Shown here: one piece after another, positions 18,511 to 27,413 of the stretch | Layout: each line of letters starts with the position of its first letter | How positions within the stretch are numbered: position 1 is the first letter of the stretch | DNA from: Cohaesibacter gelatinilyticus | Lineage (GTDB): Bacteria; Pseudomonadota; Alphaproteobacteria; Rhizobiales; Cohaesibacteraceae | DNA: 64,000 nucleotides | Reading direction: 5' to 3' | NCBI RefSeq assembly: GCF_900215605.1 | Contig: NZ_OBEL01000001.1 | Coordinates: forward strand, 1,302,001 to 1,366,000 | Notes under the pieces: generated by a model | The model's input: the letters and a program-made list of their open reading frames with translations, nothing else | What the model was told of the DNA's origin: nothing | Database searches by the model: none | Made by a program: the position numbers and the translations under genes

Positions 18511-19488
18511 ATGATGGGGAAGATCTTCAATCAGGCCGATATTGAGGGGCAAGAGCTGTTCAACCAGGATGCGGCTCTCGTTGCGGCATCTGGAAAACCC
18601 AGAATAATGTTGGTGCTTTTCATTGCTATTGCGTCGTTGTTTGCTTGGACTTATCTATTCGCCATGGTTGTTGATATGGCGCCAGATATGGATATGCGGG
18701 CCATGGGGCCAGGTATGGATGCCTTCAATATCTTCAACAGCTTCGGAAATCTGGATCCAACCACTCGTGCATTCATCGCTGCAGTTTGCGCGCCTTCTGC
18801 CGCTATCGGTCATTTCGGCATGCCAAGCTTCGGTGCATGGGGTTTTGAGGATCTGACTATTGTCTTTGCCATGTGGTCGATGATGGCAATCGCCATGATG
18901 TTGCCAACAGCTGCTCCAATCCTGAAAAGCTATGCAAATTTTCAGGAAGCCAAGGGCAACAAGATCACGGCTTTCTCTGTTCTTTTGCTGGCACTTGGCT
19001 ATCTGACCATTTGGATCGGTTTTGGTCTGCTGGCAACCCTTGTGCAATGGGGACTGACAGAAGCACAAACCATGTCGCCTGTCATGGCTCCTGCTTCAAT
19101 GGTGTTCTCTGCGTCTATTCTGGTTCTTGCGGGTATCTATCAATTCACACCCGCAAAGTTGGCTTGTCTTATTCGGTGTCAGTTGCCGTTCCCATATTTC
19201 AACCGCCGCTCCAAACAAGGCTTCTTCCAGTCTTTCACCGGATCCTATGTCATGGGGCTGGAGCAGGGCATCTTCTGCCTTGGCTGCACCTGGGCCATCA
19301 TGGCCGTGATGTTTGCGGTTGGGGTCATGAATGTCATCTGGATGGCCATTTTGGGTGTTCTGATGGGTATCGAGAAGATGGTTCCCAATATCTGGGTAAC
19401 AAGAGGAATCGGGATCTTCCTGATTGTCTGGGGATTGTTGATCTTTACCATATCAGATGCTGGACGCACTCTATTGGGCATTGGATAG
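18511..19488 (+). CDS. DUF2182 multi-pass membrane protein
   Basis: A 325-residue integral membrane protein of the DUF2182 (predicted metal-binding) family. The N-terminal 45 residues are cytosolic; then comes a membrane segment, a loop with Met and Asp residues (MAPDMDMRAMGPGMDAF), and further segments. Typical family stretches include WSMMAIAMMLPTAAPIL, LALGYLTIWIGFGLLATLVQW, LAGIYQFTPAKLACL.C and GLEQGIFCLGCTWAIMAVMFAVGVMNVIWMA. I prefer the ATG at 18511 because GGGGAAG lies just upstream. The longer frame from 18388 adds 41 residues unlike the family. Function is not established. Confidence 0.82.
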   Translation: MMGKIFNQADIEGQELFNQDAALVAASGKPRIMLVLFIAIASLFAWTYLFAMVVDMAPDMDMRAMGPGMDAFNIFNSFGNLDPTTRAFIAAVCAPSAAIGHFGMPSFGAWGFEDLTIVFAMWSMMAIAMMLPTAAPILKSYANFQEAKGNKITAFSVLLLALGYLTIWIGFGLLATLVQWGLTEAQTMSPVMAPASMVFSASILVLAGIYQFTPAKLACLIRCQLPFPYFNRRSKQGFFQSFTGSYVMGLEQGIFCLGCTWAIMAVMFAVGVMNVIWMAILGVLMGIEKMVPNIWVTRGIGIFLIVWGLLIFTISDAGRTLLGIG

Positions 19489-19586
19489 GCACTCCAGAGC
19501 AAAAATACCGGTGGGATTAGGCCAAAAGTAGGCTTGGCGACTTCATCTTCAATTGCCCCCCATGACTGAATGGGTTAGCAAGGGGC

Positions 19587-20288
19587 ATGAAAAAAGTAAT
19601 AGCATTCATGATCCATATCCTCACCTCATCTGGTGGGGCTTTCGCACTTTTAGCCCTTTTGGCAGCCGTCCAGAAAGACTGGACAATGCTGTTTGCTTGG
19701 TTGCTCGTAGCGCAGTTCGTTGATGGCATTGACGGACCAATTGCTCGGCATTTTCAAGTACGTCAAACCCTGCCGAACTGGAGTGGTGATGCGCTGGATT
19801 TCGTGATCGATTTCATTACTTACGTCTTCCTGCCCGCTTTTGTACTCGTCTATGCGGACCTCATGCCAGGAACAATGGGTACGATTGCTGCGTCCATCAT
19901 TGTCATGTCAGGCGGACTTTACTTCGCCGACAGCCGAATGAAGACCTCTTCGAAGGCTTTTCGCGGCTTTCCCGCGGTCTGGAACGGGGTGCTGTTCTAT
20001 TACTTCATTTTCACCCCGACACCGGGCGTTGGCTTTGTGCTGATATGCCTGCTGGCACTCGCACAGTTCATTCCAGTGGAATTCATCCATCCGGTTCGTG
20101 TTGTGCGTTGGCGCTGGATAACAATGGCAATGGTTGCGGTCTGGAGTGCATTTGCAGTGAAAGTCACACTGGCCGGAATGCAGACAACTCCGTTGGATCA
20201 ATGGATCCTGGCACTGACTGGAATATATTTCTTCATTGTTGGTGGATTGCTGCAAATCCTACGACCGGACATCAAAGCCAGTCCATAA
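19587..20288 (+). CDS. pcs: Phosphatidylcholine synthase (Pcs)
   Basis: A 233-residue CDP-alcohol phosphatidyltransferase that condenses choline with CDP-diacylglycerol to make phosphatidylcholine in the inner membrane. The CDP-alcohol motif is DG-PI-AR (residues about 49-54), then 12 residues, G, three, D, three, D (GDALDFVIDFITY). This longer spacing is typical of Pcs, as opposed to PgsA or PssA. Further Pcs-like stretches are MKTSSKAFRGFPAVWN and FTPTPGVGFV. Several membrane segments are present. Pcs is frequent in Hyphomicrobiales. The gene ends 32 bases before a TerC-family gene and may be co-transcribed with it. Confidence 0.92.
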   Translation: MKKVIAFMIHILTSSGGAFALLALLAAVQKDWTMLFAWLLVAQFVDGIDGPIARHFQVRQTLPNWSGDALDFVIDFITYVFLPAFVLVYADLMPGTMGTIAASIIVMSGGLYFADSRMKTSSKAFRGFPAVWNGVLFYYFIFTPTPGVGFVLICLLALAQFIPVEFIHPVRVVRWRWITMAMVAVWSAFAVKVTLAGMQTTPLDQWILALTGIYFFIVGGLLQILRPDIKASP

Positions 20289-20319
20289 AATGCTCGCCAA
20301 ACCATAGTGCGGAACATTC

Positions 20320-21087
20320 ATGATGCTCGACTTTTTTCTCGACCCGACAATTCTCGCTTCGCTCCTGACATTGACGGCCATGGAAATTGTACTTGGTATC
20401 GACAATGTCGTCTTTATCTCGGTTCTGGTCAGTAAGCTACCCGAACAAATGGCTCAGCGCGCGCGCATGATCGGGATCTTGCTGGCACTTGTCTTCCGTA
20501 TCATTCTGCTCTTCGCTCTGACTTGGCTGATTGGTCTGACGAAACCGGTTTTTGAGTTCTTCAATCACGGTTTCTCCTGGCGCGATATCCTGATGATTAC
20601 GGGTGGTTTGTTTCTGGTCTATAAAGCCCTGAACGAGATTCATCTGGAATTGGAATTTTCAGAAGAAGATGAAGCAAAGATCCGCACCGGTAAGACACAA
20701 TATGTCTTTGGGGCAGCGATTGCCCAGATCATTGCCATCGACCTGGTTTTCTCGATTGACTCAATTGTCACTGCAATAGGCATGGCCGAGCATATTGAGG
20801 TCATGGTCACAGCGATGGTGATCGCCATGGTCATCATGTATGTGGCATCCGGTCCCATAGCCAGCTTCATCGAACGTCATACGACCACGAAGATGCTTGC
20901 TCTGGCATTCTTGATGCTGATTGGCTTTGCGTTGGTGGGCGACGGCTTTGGCTTGCACATTCCGCGCGGATATATCTATGCGATGATGGGCTTTTCGGTT
21001 CTAGTCGAGTTCCTTAATATCATGAGCCTCGATAAACGACGCAGAGCCAAGCTTAAAAGCCTGAAAGAGCAACAAAGGACTGAATAA
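20320..21087 (+). CDS. TerC family integral membrane protein
   Basis: A 255-residue TerC-family protein with seven predicted membrane segments. Family motifs carrying the acidic metal-site residues are visible: LTAMEIVLGIDNVVFISVL near the N-terminus and QIIAIDLVFSIDSIVTAIGM in the middle. The C-terminal GDGFGLHIPRGYIYAMMGFSVLVEFLN is also typical. Members work in manganese efflux or in metalation of exported proteins (Alx, YceF/MeeF/MeeY-like) or tellurite resistance; no ter operon is present here, so manganese handling is the more likely role. It lies directly after pcs. Confidence 0.88.
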   Translation: MMLDFFLDPTILASLLTLTAMEIVLGIDNVVFISVLVSKLPEQMAQRARMIGILLALVFRIILLFALTWLIGLTKPVFEFFNHGFSWRDILMITGGLFLVYKALNEIHLELEFSEEDEAKIRTGKTQYVFGAAIAQIIAIDLVFSIDSIVTAIGMAEHIEVMVTAMVIAMVIMYVASGPIASFIERHTTTKMLALAFLMLIGFALVGDGFGLHIPRGYIYAMMGFSVLVEFLNIMSLDKRRRAKLKSLKEQQRTE

Positions 21088-21174
21088 CTAAGCCAAACTG
21101 GCAACAATTTGGCCAAAATCGCATTTTTTCCTTTGAATGGAAAATCAAAGCCCTTTTACTAAAAAAGATTGAAA

Positions 21175-21285
21175 CAGTTCCACCGTTCCGGACCTTTGAC
21201 AGGTTCGGAAGTGACTGGGTAACCTGAACTCAACCTTCACGAGGGGGCAAGGGACCTGATATAGTCCGCAGCCACCGATGCAAAG
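21175..21285 (+). ncRNA. Candidate structured leader RNA upstream of the LysR gene
   Basis: The 5' leader of the LysR gene contains a GC-rich block in an AT-rich surround. A stem TTCCGGACC (21184-21192) pairs with GGTTCGGAA (21200-21208) with one G-U wobble. An alternative, mutually exclusive pairing is CAGGTT with AACCTG a little further on. The rest (ACCTTCACGAGGGGGCAAGG and downstream) is G-rich. No known riboswitch consensus was recognised. Resemblance to the 3' half of 6S RNA was considered, but no closing-stem partner exists upstream. Low confidence as a discrete RNA. Confidence 0.3.
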
Positions 21286-21290
21286 TTTGA

Positions 21291-22232
21291 GTGACCAGAC
21301 AAAGGAGCAAGATCCTGGACCGCGCTCGCCTCTTATATTCTCCAGCTTTGCGTTATTTCGCCGCAGTCGCTGAGCATGGTGCCATTCGGGCTGCCAGCCG
21401 CGAACTCAACGTTGCATCTTCTGCTGTTAACAGACAAATTCTTTGGTTGGAAGATAGCCTTGGTGTGCCTTTGTTTGAGCGGGTAGGGCGACGTCTGCAA
21501 CTCTCGCCAGCTGGTGATATCCTTTTGCGTCATGTGACCCATGTTCTGCGGGATTTTGAGGAAACAGCCTCCGAGATCGATGCGCTGAAGGGCCTGAAGC
21601 GTGGTATCGTTCGCATAGCCAGCGTAGAGAGCGTCGCAACCGAATTGCTTACCGATTTAGCTGCATCCTTTGGTGAAGCATATCCGGATATCCAACTGAA
21701 AATCACAGTCACTCACGCCAACAAGATCACGCGTCTGGTGACCGATTCCGAAGTTGATATCGGTTTCACATTCGACCCCGGATCTGATGATACCCTTTCG
21801 ATCGGATATGAACGGGATTTTGAAATTGGCGCAGTCGTAAAGAAAAACCATCCATTGGCAACGCAGGATACCGTGTCTTTCGCGTCTTGCGTCGAATATC
21901 CCATTATTCTTCCAGCGAAAGGACTTTCGCTACGCGCTGCATTGGACAAGATGCTCTCCAATACAGATGCATCAGTTTTTGCTGAAGTCAGCACTTTGCA
22001 AATGATGCGCAAGCTCGCGCAAAAAGGTCTGGGAGTTTGCTTCCAGACCCGGATTGGCCTTGAAGATCAGATGCAGGAAGCCGATATGGTGTTTTTGCCG
22101 TTAAATGATGAAGCTTTGCCGAAAAACCGCTTAGCCATCATCACCCATGCCCAACGGCAGTTGAAGCTGGCTCCCGCCATGTTCGTCAGCCATGCCCGCC
22201 AGCATTTTGCTGATCTGTTTCCAAACAACTAG
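21291..22232 (+). CDS. LysR-family transcriptional regulator
   Basis: A 313-residue LysR-type regulator. The N-terminal winged helix-turn-helix reads LRYFAAVAEHGAIRAASRELNVASSAVNRQ.LWLEDSLGVPLFERVGRRLQLSPAG. The C-terminal periplasmic-binding-like effector domain starts near residue 100 (GIVRIASVESVATELLTDL). The GTG at 21291 has no strong ribosome binding site, so the exact start is uncertain; an AAGGAG occurs just inside the frame. It lies about 300 bases upstream of the BMP-type ABC operon on the same strand and is a plausible regulator of it, although LysR genes are more often divergent from their targets. Confidence 0.88.
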   Translation: MTRQRSKILDRARLLYSPALRYFAAVAEHGAIRAASRELNVASSAVNRQILWLEDSLGVPLFERVGRRLQLSPAGDILLRHVTHVLRDFEETASEIDALKGLKRGIVRIASVESVATELLTDLAASFGEAYPDIQLKITVTHANKITRLVTDSEVDIGFTFDPGSDDTLSIGYERDFEIGAVVKKNHPLATQDTVSFASCVEYPIILPAKGLSLRAALDKMLSNTDASVFAEVSTLQMMRKLAQKGLGVCFQTRIGLEDQMQEADMVFLPLNDEALPKNRLAIITHAQRQLKLAPAMFVSHARQHFADLFPNN

Positions 22233-22307
22233 GACTGTTTCGAAGGAGAGATTGATCAATCTACCCGTCACACTGGTTCGGCCAAAGGGCGGGGAAAAAC
22301 AGAAAAA

Positions 22308-22358
22308 TGATCTTTTATTGAGGGCGGTGAGGCGTGCTTCGATCTCAATAAAAGATCA
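22308..22358. repeat. Perfect 15-bp inverted repeat between LysR and the BMP transporter genes
   Basis: TGATCTTTTATTGAG (22308-22322) is the exact reverse complement of CTCAATAAAAGATCA (22344-22358), separated by a 21-base GC-rich loop. It is 76 bases after the LysR stop and 182 before the ATPase start. In RNA it would be a long AT-rich hairpin followed by AAAATA, so it is not a classical terminator in the plus direction; in the minus direction the stem would be followed by TTTTTC. It may be a binding site or an mRNA-stabilising stem. The remaining 22233-22539 shows no gene. Confidence 0.6.
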
Positions 22359-22539
22359 AAAATATAGCATCTGCATAAAAGGGCTGAATAAAGCATCAAG
22401 AATACGGTTAATGATGTCTTTTTGTGTGGCATGTCACGCAATAGTTACTTAAAGAAGCCGGGTCTTTCGCACCCGCCTTGCCAACTTAATCTGCCCGAGC
22501 GACTTCCTCGTTCTGGTACCAGTTCGAGAGTGATCAGCA

Positions 22540-24096
22540 ATGACCAACGCTCCGCTCCTGCAAGCAAAAAGTCTGACCAAACAATTTGGCAGCTTGAAGG
22601 CCAATGACGCTGTGGATCTGGTGGTTCAAGCGGGTGAAATCCACGCATTGTTGGGAGAGAATGGCGCGGGTAAATCCACGCTCGTAAAAATGCTCTACGG
22701 TGCTCTTCAGCCAACTTCGGGCCAGATTTTCTGGAAGGGTGAGGAGGTGAATCTCTCCGACCCGGCGCAAGCCCGAAAGCTTGGCGTGGGCATGGTATTT
22801 CAGCATTTTTCCCTGTTTGACTCCCTGACAGTGGTTGAGAATATCGCACTGGCTTTGCCCAAAGATACCAAGATGGGACTATTGGCTAAAAGGGTTGAAG
22901 AAGTCTCTCGCGAATATGGCCTTCCATTAAAAGCCGACAATCTGGTTGCCGACCTATCGGTCGGCGAAAGACAGCGCATCGAAATTGTGCGTTGTTTATT
23001 GCAAAATCCCGAGCTTATCATCATGGATGAGCCTACCTCTGTGCTGACCCCGCAAGAAGCCGATCTTCTATTCGAGACTCTGGAACGCCTATCCGGCGAG
23101 GGGCGCTCCATTCTCTATATCTCCCACCGTCTGGAAGAGGTTCAGAAAATGTGTGATACGGCGACCATATTGCGTCATGGCAAGCTGGTTGCTCATTGCA
23201 CCCCTTCAGATGAGACGGCAGCCAGCTTGGCGCGCCTTATGGTGGGGAGTAGTGTGCAGGCTGTGGAGAGAAGCAAGGCTGATGTCTCTGATGCACCAGT
23301 TCGTTTGCGACTGAATGAACTTTGCTTGCCCCCATCCGGACCTTTTGCAGTACCATTGAAAGATATCTCTCTCAATGTCAGGGGGGGAGAGGTTGTTGCC
23401 ATTGCAGGTGTTGCAGGCAATGGACAGGCCGAATTGTTTGATGCGCTTTCTGGCGAGCGTGACACAGCTACCGGTGCGGTCATCATCAATGACATTGAAA
23501 GCGGCCATAAGGGTGTGACAGCTCGCAGGAGCCTTGGTGCTGCATTTGTACCGGAGGAACGGCTGGGCCATGCAGCTGTGCCAGATTTACCACTCAGTGA
23601 AAATGTTATACTTACTCGTCATGGGTCTGATAAACCCCTGAAAAATGGCTTGTTTTTGAAACGCACTCATGCCGGAGAGCTTGGAGTGCGCATTTCCGAA
23701 ACCTTCGATGTCCGCAAAGGTGCACCGGACCCAAACGCAGGTAGCCTCTCCGGTGGCAATCTGCAAAAGTTTGTGGTCGGACGAGAAATCGATCGTGGGC
23801 CAACTCTTCTTGTCGTTTCCCAACCAACCTGGGGTGTTGATGCAGGTGCTGCTGCACTTATTCGACAGGCTCTTCTTGATCTGGCGCGCCAAGGCGCAGC
23901 CGTACTGGTCATTTCTCAGGATCTTGATGAGATTTTCGAGATTGCCGACCGCATCGCCGTGATCAACAAGGGCGAGCTGTCCAAAGCCGAACTGGTAGAA
24001 GATATGAGCCTCGAAAAAATCGGCCTTCTCATGGGCGGCGTTCATGGTGCAGAAGACACCCTGACACCATCTGCCGCAGTCCAGGAGGCATATTGA
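22540..24096 (+). CDS. BMP-type (nucleoside-like) ABC transporter, double ATPase subunit
   Basis: A 518-residue duplicated ATPase of the RbsA/MglA-like kind that energises BMP-family importers. Domain 1 has Walker A GENGAGKST near residue 41, LSVGERQRIEIVRCL, Walker B LIIMDEPTSVL and the switch His (ISHRLEEV). Domain 2 has the degenerate P-loop usual for this family (GVAGNGQAEL, without Lys), signature LSGGNLQKFVVGREI, and SQPTWGVDAGA. The linker and C-terminal tail are ordinary. It is the first gene of a four-gene operon (ATPase, permease, permease, lipoprotein) with one-base spacing to the next gene. Confidence 0.92.
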   Translation: MTNAPLLQAKSLTKQFGSLKANDAVDLVVQAGEIHALLGENGAGKSTLVKMLYGALQPTSGQIFWKGEEVNLSDPAQARKLGVGMVFQHFSLFDSLTVVENIALALPKDTKMGLLAKRVEEVSREYGLPLKADNLVADLSVGERQRIEIVRCLLQNPELIIMDEPTSVLTPQEADLLFETLERLSGEGRSILYISHRLEEVQKMCDTATILRHGKLVAHCTPSDETAASLARLMVGSSVQAVERSKADVSDAPVRLRLNELCLPPSGPFAVPLKDISLNVRGGEVVAIAGVAGNGQAELFDALSGERDTATGAVIINDIESGHKGVTARRSLGAAFVPEERLGHAAVPDLPLSENVILTRHGSDKPLKNGLFLKRTHAGELGVRISETFDVRKGAPDPNAGSLSGGNLQKFVVGREIDRGPTLLVVSQPTWGVDAGAAALIRQALLDLARQGAAVLVISQDLDEIFEIADRIAVINKGELSKAELVEDMSLEKIGLLMGGVHGAEDTLTPSAAVQEAY

Positions 24097-24097
24097 T

Positions 24098-25177
24098 ATG
24101 CGTATTGAATTACAAAAGCGCTCTCAGCCTTCCAGTCTGATGATCTGGCTGTCACCTGTTTTGGCTATCACGCTGACACTCATTACCGGTGCATTGATGT
24201 TTAGTATGCTTGGTTTCAATCCAGCAAAAGCCCTTTATGTCTATTTCATTGCACCACTGCTGGACCTTTGGAGCTTGCAGGAATTGGTGGTGAAGGCCTC
24301 TCCACTCATACTTATCGCCGTTGGTCTGTCCATCTGTTACCGGTCAAATAACTGGAATATCGGTGCGGAAGGGCAATTTACCGTCGGAGCTATAGCGGGT
24401 TCCATTCTGCCTGTTGTTTTCTATCAGTGGGAAAGCCCACTGACATTCCCTCTGATGATCGCCATGGGCGCCGTTGGTGGCGCGCTTTTTGGAGCAATTC
24501 CTGCTATTCTGAAGAACAAATTCGGCGCCAATGAAATCCTGACCAGTCTGATGTTGACCTATGTCGCATTGCTGGCTCTGGACTATCTGGTCCGTGGACC
24601 GTGGAAAAATCCGGAAGGGTTCAATTTTCCGGAAAGCCGTCTTTTCAATGATGCTGCACAGGCACCAAGCCTGATTGCTGATGGCCGCATGCATGTTGGA
24701 GCGCTCTTTGCTGTCGTTGCGGTTATTGCCGTGTTTATTCTGTTTTCACGCACTTTGAAGGGCTTTGAGATCCGCGTTCTTGGCGCAACACCAAGGGCAG
24801 GGAACTTTGCTGGTTTTTCCAAAGAAAGGATGATCCTCTTTGCCTTCATGACGTCAGGTGCGTTGGCCGGTATCGCAGGCACGGTCGAAGTTGCAGGCCC
24901 TATCGGCCAATTGATACCGACCATTTCACCTGGCTACGGTTTTACGGCAATTATTGTAGCCTTCCTGGGTCGCTTGAACCCGGTCGGTATCTTGTTTGCA
25001 GGGCTCTTGCTGGCACTGTCTTACCTAGGCGGGGAAGCCGCGCAAATTGATCTTGGTATCTCGGAAAAAACCTCCAAGGCGTTTCAGGGCATTTTGCTCT
25101 TCTATGTGCTGGCTTGCGATACGCTCATTTACTATCGCATCAAACTTGTCTCCTCCAAAAATAAAGAGGCGGTCTAA
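24098..25177 (+). CDS. BMP-type ABC transporter permease 1
   Basis: A 359-residue permease of the BPD_transp_2 family. Typical stretches: LVVKASPLILIAVGLSICYRSNNWNIGAEGQ, LMIAMGAVGGALFGAIPAILKNKFGANEILTSLMLTYVALLALDYLVRGPW, and the C-terminal SPGYGFTAIIVAFLGRLNPVGILFAGLLLALSYLGG. About nine membrane segments. The stop codon overlaps the start of the second permease (TAATG at 25175-25179). Homologous systems import nucleosides or purines; the substrate here is inferred from the family only. Confidence 0.92.
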   Translation: MRIELQKRSQPSSLMIWLSPVLAITLTLITGALMFSMLGFNPAKALYVYFIAPLLDLWSLQELVVKASPLILIAVGLSICYRSNNWNIGAEGQFTVGAIAGSILPVVFYQWESPLTFPLMIAMGAVGGALFGAIPAILKNKFGANEILTSLMLTYVALLALDYLVRGPWKNPEGFNFPESRLFNDAAQAPSLIADGRMHVGALFAVVAVIAVFILFSRTLKGFEIRVLGATPRAGNFAGFSKERMILFAFMTSGALAGIAGTVEVAGPIGQLIPTISPGYGFTAIIVAFLGRLNPVGILFAGLLLALSYLGGEAAQIDLGISEKTSKAFQGILLFYVLACDTLIYYRIKLVSSKNKEAV

Positions 25178-26097
25178 TGGAAATCTTTGAAGCAATTCTC
25201 ATCACCATAGTGACCGCATCCACACCGTTGCTTTTGGCGGCTCTGGGGGAATTGGTCGTTGAGCGCTCGGGTGTACTCAATCTGGGTGTTGAAGGCATGA
25301 TGATCATGGGTGCTGTCTGTGCTTTTGCGGTCTCTTTGACCACAGGTAATCCCTATCTGGGCATTCTGGCTGGCATGCTTGGCGGCATGGTCATGTCGCT
25401 ACTGTTTGGTATACTGACGCTGTCTCTGGTTACAAACCAGGTTGCGACGGGTCTGGCACTGACACTTCTGGGGCTTGGCTTATCAGGTATGATCGGTGAA
25501 GCATTTGTTGGAACACCTGGCGTTAAACTTACCCCGTTGCCTATTCCGGGACTTGTAGAACTTCCCTTCATTGGTAAAGCACTCTTTGGCCAGGATATTC
25601 TGTTCTATGTCTCCATAGCTCTGACCATTGGCACGACCTGGTTCCTTTTCAAAAGCCGTCCAGGCTTGATCATCCGAGCCGTTGGAGAGAATCATGGCTC
25701 CGCCCATGCCCTTGGCTATTCAGTGATCAGGGTTCGTTATATGGCTGTACTTTTTGGTGGTTTCTGTGCTGGTCTTGCAGGTGCCTATCTTTCACTGGTT
25801 TATACCTCTCTGTGGATTGAGGATATGTCCGCAGGCCGTGGCTGGATCGCACTGGCTCTTGTGGTCTTCTCCAGCTGGCTGCCTAAGCGTCTGATCATTG
25901 GCGCCTATCTGTTTGGTGTTGTTTCTATTTTGCAGTTCCATGCCCAAGGTGCCGGAGTGCCAGTTCCATCGCAACTGCTTACGGCATTGCCGTATCTGGC
26001 CACCATCGTGGCTCTGGTTTTCATTTCTCGCAATCGCGCTGTCGCCCGTGCCAATACGCCAGCCTGCCTGGGGCTTGCATTTGTGCCCGATCGGTAA
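25177..26097 (+). CDS. BMP-type ABC transporter permease 2
   Basis: A 306-residue BPD_transp_2 permease, partner of permease 1. Diagnostic segments are STPLLLAALGELVVERSGVLNLGVEGMMIMGA, ATGLALTLLGLGLSGMIGEAFVG, and PGLIIRAVGENHGSAHALGYSV, and the C-terminus ANTPACLGLAFVPDR matches the family ending. Its ATG overlaps the permease 1 stop, so translation is coupled. A 123-base gap with a hairpin follows before the lipoprotein gene. Confidence 0.92.
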   Translation: MEIFEAILITIVTASTPLLLAALGELVVERSGVLNLGVEGMMIMGAVCAFAVSLTTGNPYLGILAGMLGGMVMSLLFGILTLSLVTNQVATGLALTLLGLGLSGMIGEAFVGTPGVKLTPLPIPGLVELPFIGKALFGQDILFYVSIALTIGTTWFLFKSRPGLIIRAVGENHGSAHALGYSVIRVRYMAVLFGGFCAGLAGAYLSLVYTSLWIEDMSAGRGWIALALVVFSSWLPKRLIIGAYLFGVVSILQFHAQGAGVPVPSQLLTALPYLATIVALVFISRNRAVARANTPACLGLAFVPDR

Positions 26098-26144
26098 CAG
26101 GATTGCATTCAATAAGAGCTGCATCTTTTGCCGCTCAATCTTTC

Positions 26145-26173
26145 GGCGGTCGCCCCACCACATATAGACCGCC
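26145..26173 (+). other. Intercistronic hairpin before the BMP lipoprotein gene
   Basis: GGCGGTC (26145-26151) pairs with GACCGCC (26167-26173) across a 15-base loop, followed by TCAATTTTA. It lies between permease 2 and the binding-protein gene, where importer operons often carry processing or partial-termination stems that raise binding-protein levels. Function is inference. Confidence 0.4.
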
Positions 26174-26220
26174 TCAATTTTAGGGCAGCTTGAAAAAGAT
26201 GCCAACAGGAGAGGGATAAC

Positions 26221-27336
26221 ATGCGTAAACTTCTAGCCGCTGCGGTACTTGCAGTGTCAGCATTCGCGCTGACAGCATGTGATGACAAGAAAGAAGAAGC
26301 AAAGGCTCCTAAAGAGCCTGCCAAAGCTGAAGCGCCTTCAAAGGTAAAAGTTGGCTTTGTTTATGTGGGGCCAATTGGCGATCATGGATGGTCCTATCAG
26401 CATGACCAAGGCCGTCTGGCTATTGAGAAGAAATTCGGAGACAAGGTTGAAACGACCTATGTTGAGAAAGTCGCCGAAGGCCCGGATGCTGAGCGTGTTA
26501 TCGAAAAGATGGCACGAGACGGTAGCGATCTGATCTTCACCACTTCTTTCGGCTTCATGAACCCAACAATCAAAGTTGCGGAAAAGCATCCGAATGTAAA
26601 ATTCGAGCACGCTACTGGTTATAAGCGCGCAGAGAACGTGTCCACTTACGCAGCGCGCTTCTATGAAGGCCGCTATGTAATTGGCCAAATCGCGGCCAAA
26701 ATGTCCAAGACCAAGACCGTTGGATATATTGCTTCCTTCCCAATTCCAGAAGTTGTACGCGGAATCAACTCCTTCCTGCTGGGTGCACAGTCAGTTGATC
26801 CTGAGATGAAAATCAAAGTGATCTGGGTGAACAGCTGGTTCGATCCAGGCAAGGAAGCCGATGCTGCCAAGGCTCTGATTGACCAGGGTGCAGACATCAT
26901 CACCCAGCACACGGATTCTCCTGCTGCTCTGCAGGTTGCTGAAGAGCGCGGTGTTTTCGCATTCGGTCAAGCATCTGATATGATCAAATTCGGTCCCAAG
27001 TCCCAGCTTACAGCTATCGTTGATGATTGGAGTGAGTACTACATTAATCGTGTACAAGCAGTCTTGGACAACAAATGGGAAAGCACTGACACTTGGGGTG
27101 GTTTCGCAGAGAAAATGGTCGTCATGGCTGACTATACCAATCTGCCTGCAGACGTTGTTGAAATGGCCAAGAAGACTGCTGCTGACATAGAGTCCGGTGC
27201 TTTGCACCCATTCAAGGGCCCAATCTTCAAGCAGGATGGCACTCAGGCAATCAAGGAAGGCGAAACCCTTGATGCAGGCACTCTGCTAGGCATGAACTGG
27301 TATGTCAAAGGTGTAGACGACAAGCTGCCACAATAA
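26221..27336 (+). CDS. BMP-family substrate-binding lipoprotein
   Basis: A 371-residue periplasmic binding lipoprotein of the BMP (PnrA/Med) family. The signal peptide ends in the lipobox LTAC (Cys20), followed by Asp, and then a Lys/Glu/Ala-rich linker to about residue 40. The BMP domain begins VKVGFVYVGPIGDHGWSYQHDQGR and includes DLIFTTSFGFMNPTIKVAEKHPNVKFEHATGYK, AARFYEGRYVIGQIA and GADIITQHTDSPAALQVAEERGVFAFGQASD. Family members bind nucleosides. The start has AGGAGAGGG six bases upstream. A strong terminator follows. Confidence 0.93.
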   Translation: MRKLLAAAVLAVSAFALTACDDKKEEAKAPKEPAKAEAPSKVKVGFVYVGPIGDHGWSYQHDQGRLAIEKKFGDKVETTYVEKVAEGPDAERVIEKMARDGSDLIFTTSFGFMNPTIKVAEKHPNVKFEHATGYKRAENVSTYAARFYEGRYVIGQIAAKMSKTKTVGYIASFPIPEVVRGINSFLLGAQSVDPEMKIKVIWVNSWFDPGKEADAAKALIDQGADIITQHTDSPAALQVAEERGVFAFGQASDMIKFGPKSQLTAIVDDWSEYYINRVQAVLDNKWESTDTWGGFAEKMVVMADYTNLPADVVEMAKKTAADIESGALHPFKGPIFKQDGTQAIKEGETLDAGTLLGMNWYVKGVDDKLPQ

Positions 27337-27364
27337 GAGCTTGCTTCTACCCTAAAAAACAAAG

Positions 27365-27402
27365 AAAGGCCCGCAACCCTTGGAAGGTTGCGGGCCTTTT
27401 CA
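27365..27402 (+). terminator. Rho-independent terminator of the BMP transporter operon
   Basis: A perfect 14-bp stem: AAAGGCCCGCAACC (27365-27378) with GGTTGCGGGCCTTT (27386-27399), a 7-base loop and a final T tract. Because both flanks are A/T, it may also terminate the convergent permease gene ending at 27414. Confidence 0.95.
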
Positions 27403-27413
27403 TTTGTATCTGA

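Noticed and set aside
21175-21285. 6S RNA (ssrS)
   Set aside because: The stretch ACCTTCACGAGGGGGCAAGG looks somewhat like the 3' half of 6S RNA, but no upstream segment can pair to make the closing stem and large bubble.
22233-22539. Purine riboswitch before the BMP nucleoside-type importer
   Set aside because: The region lacks the conserved three-way junction pattern of purine aptamers; only the inverted repeat at 22308-22358 stands out.
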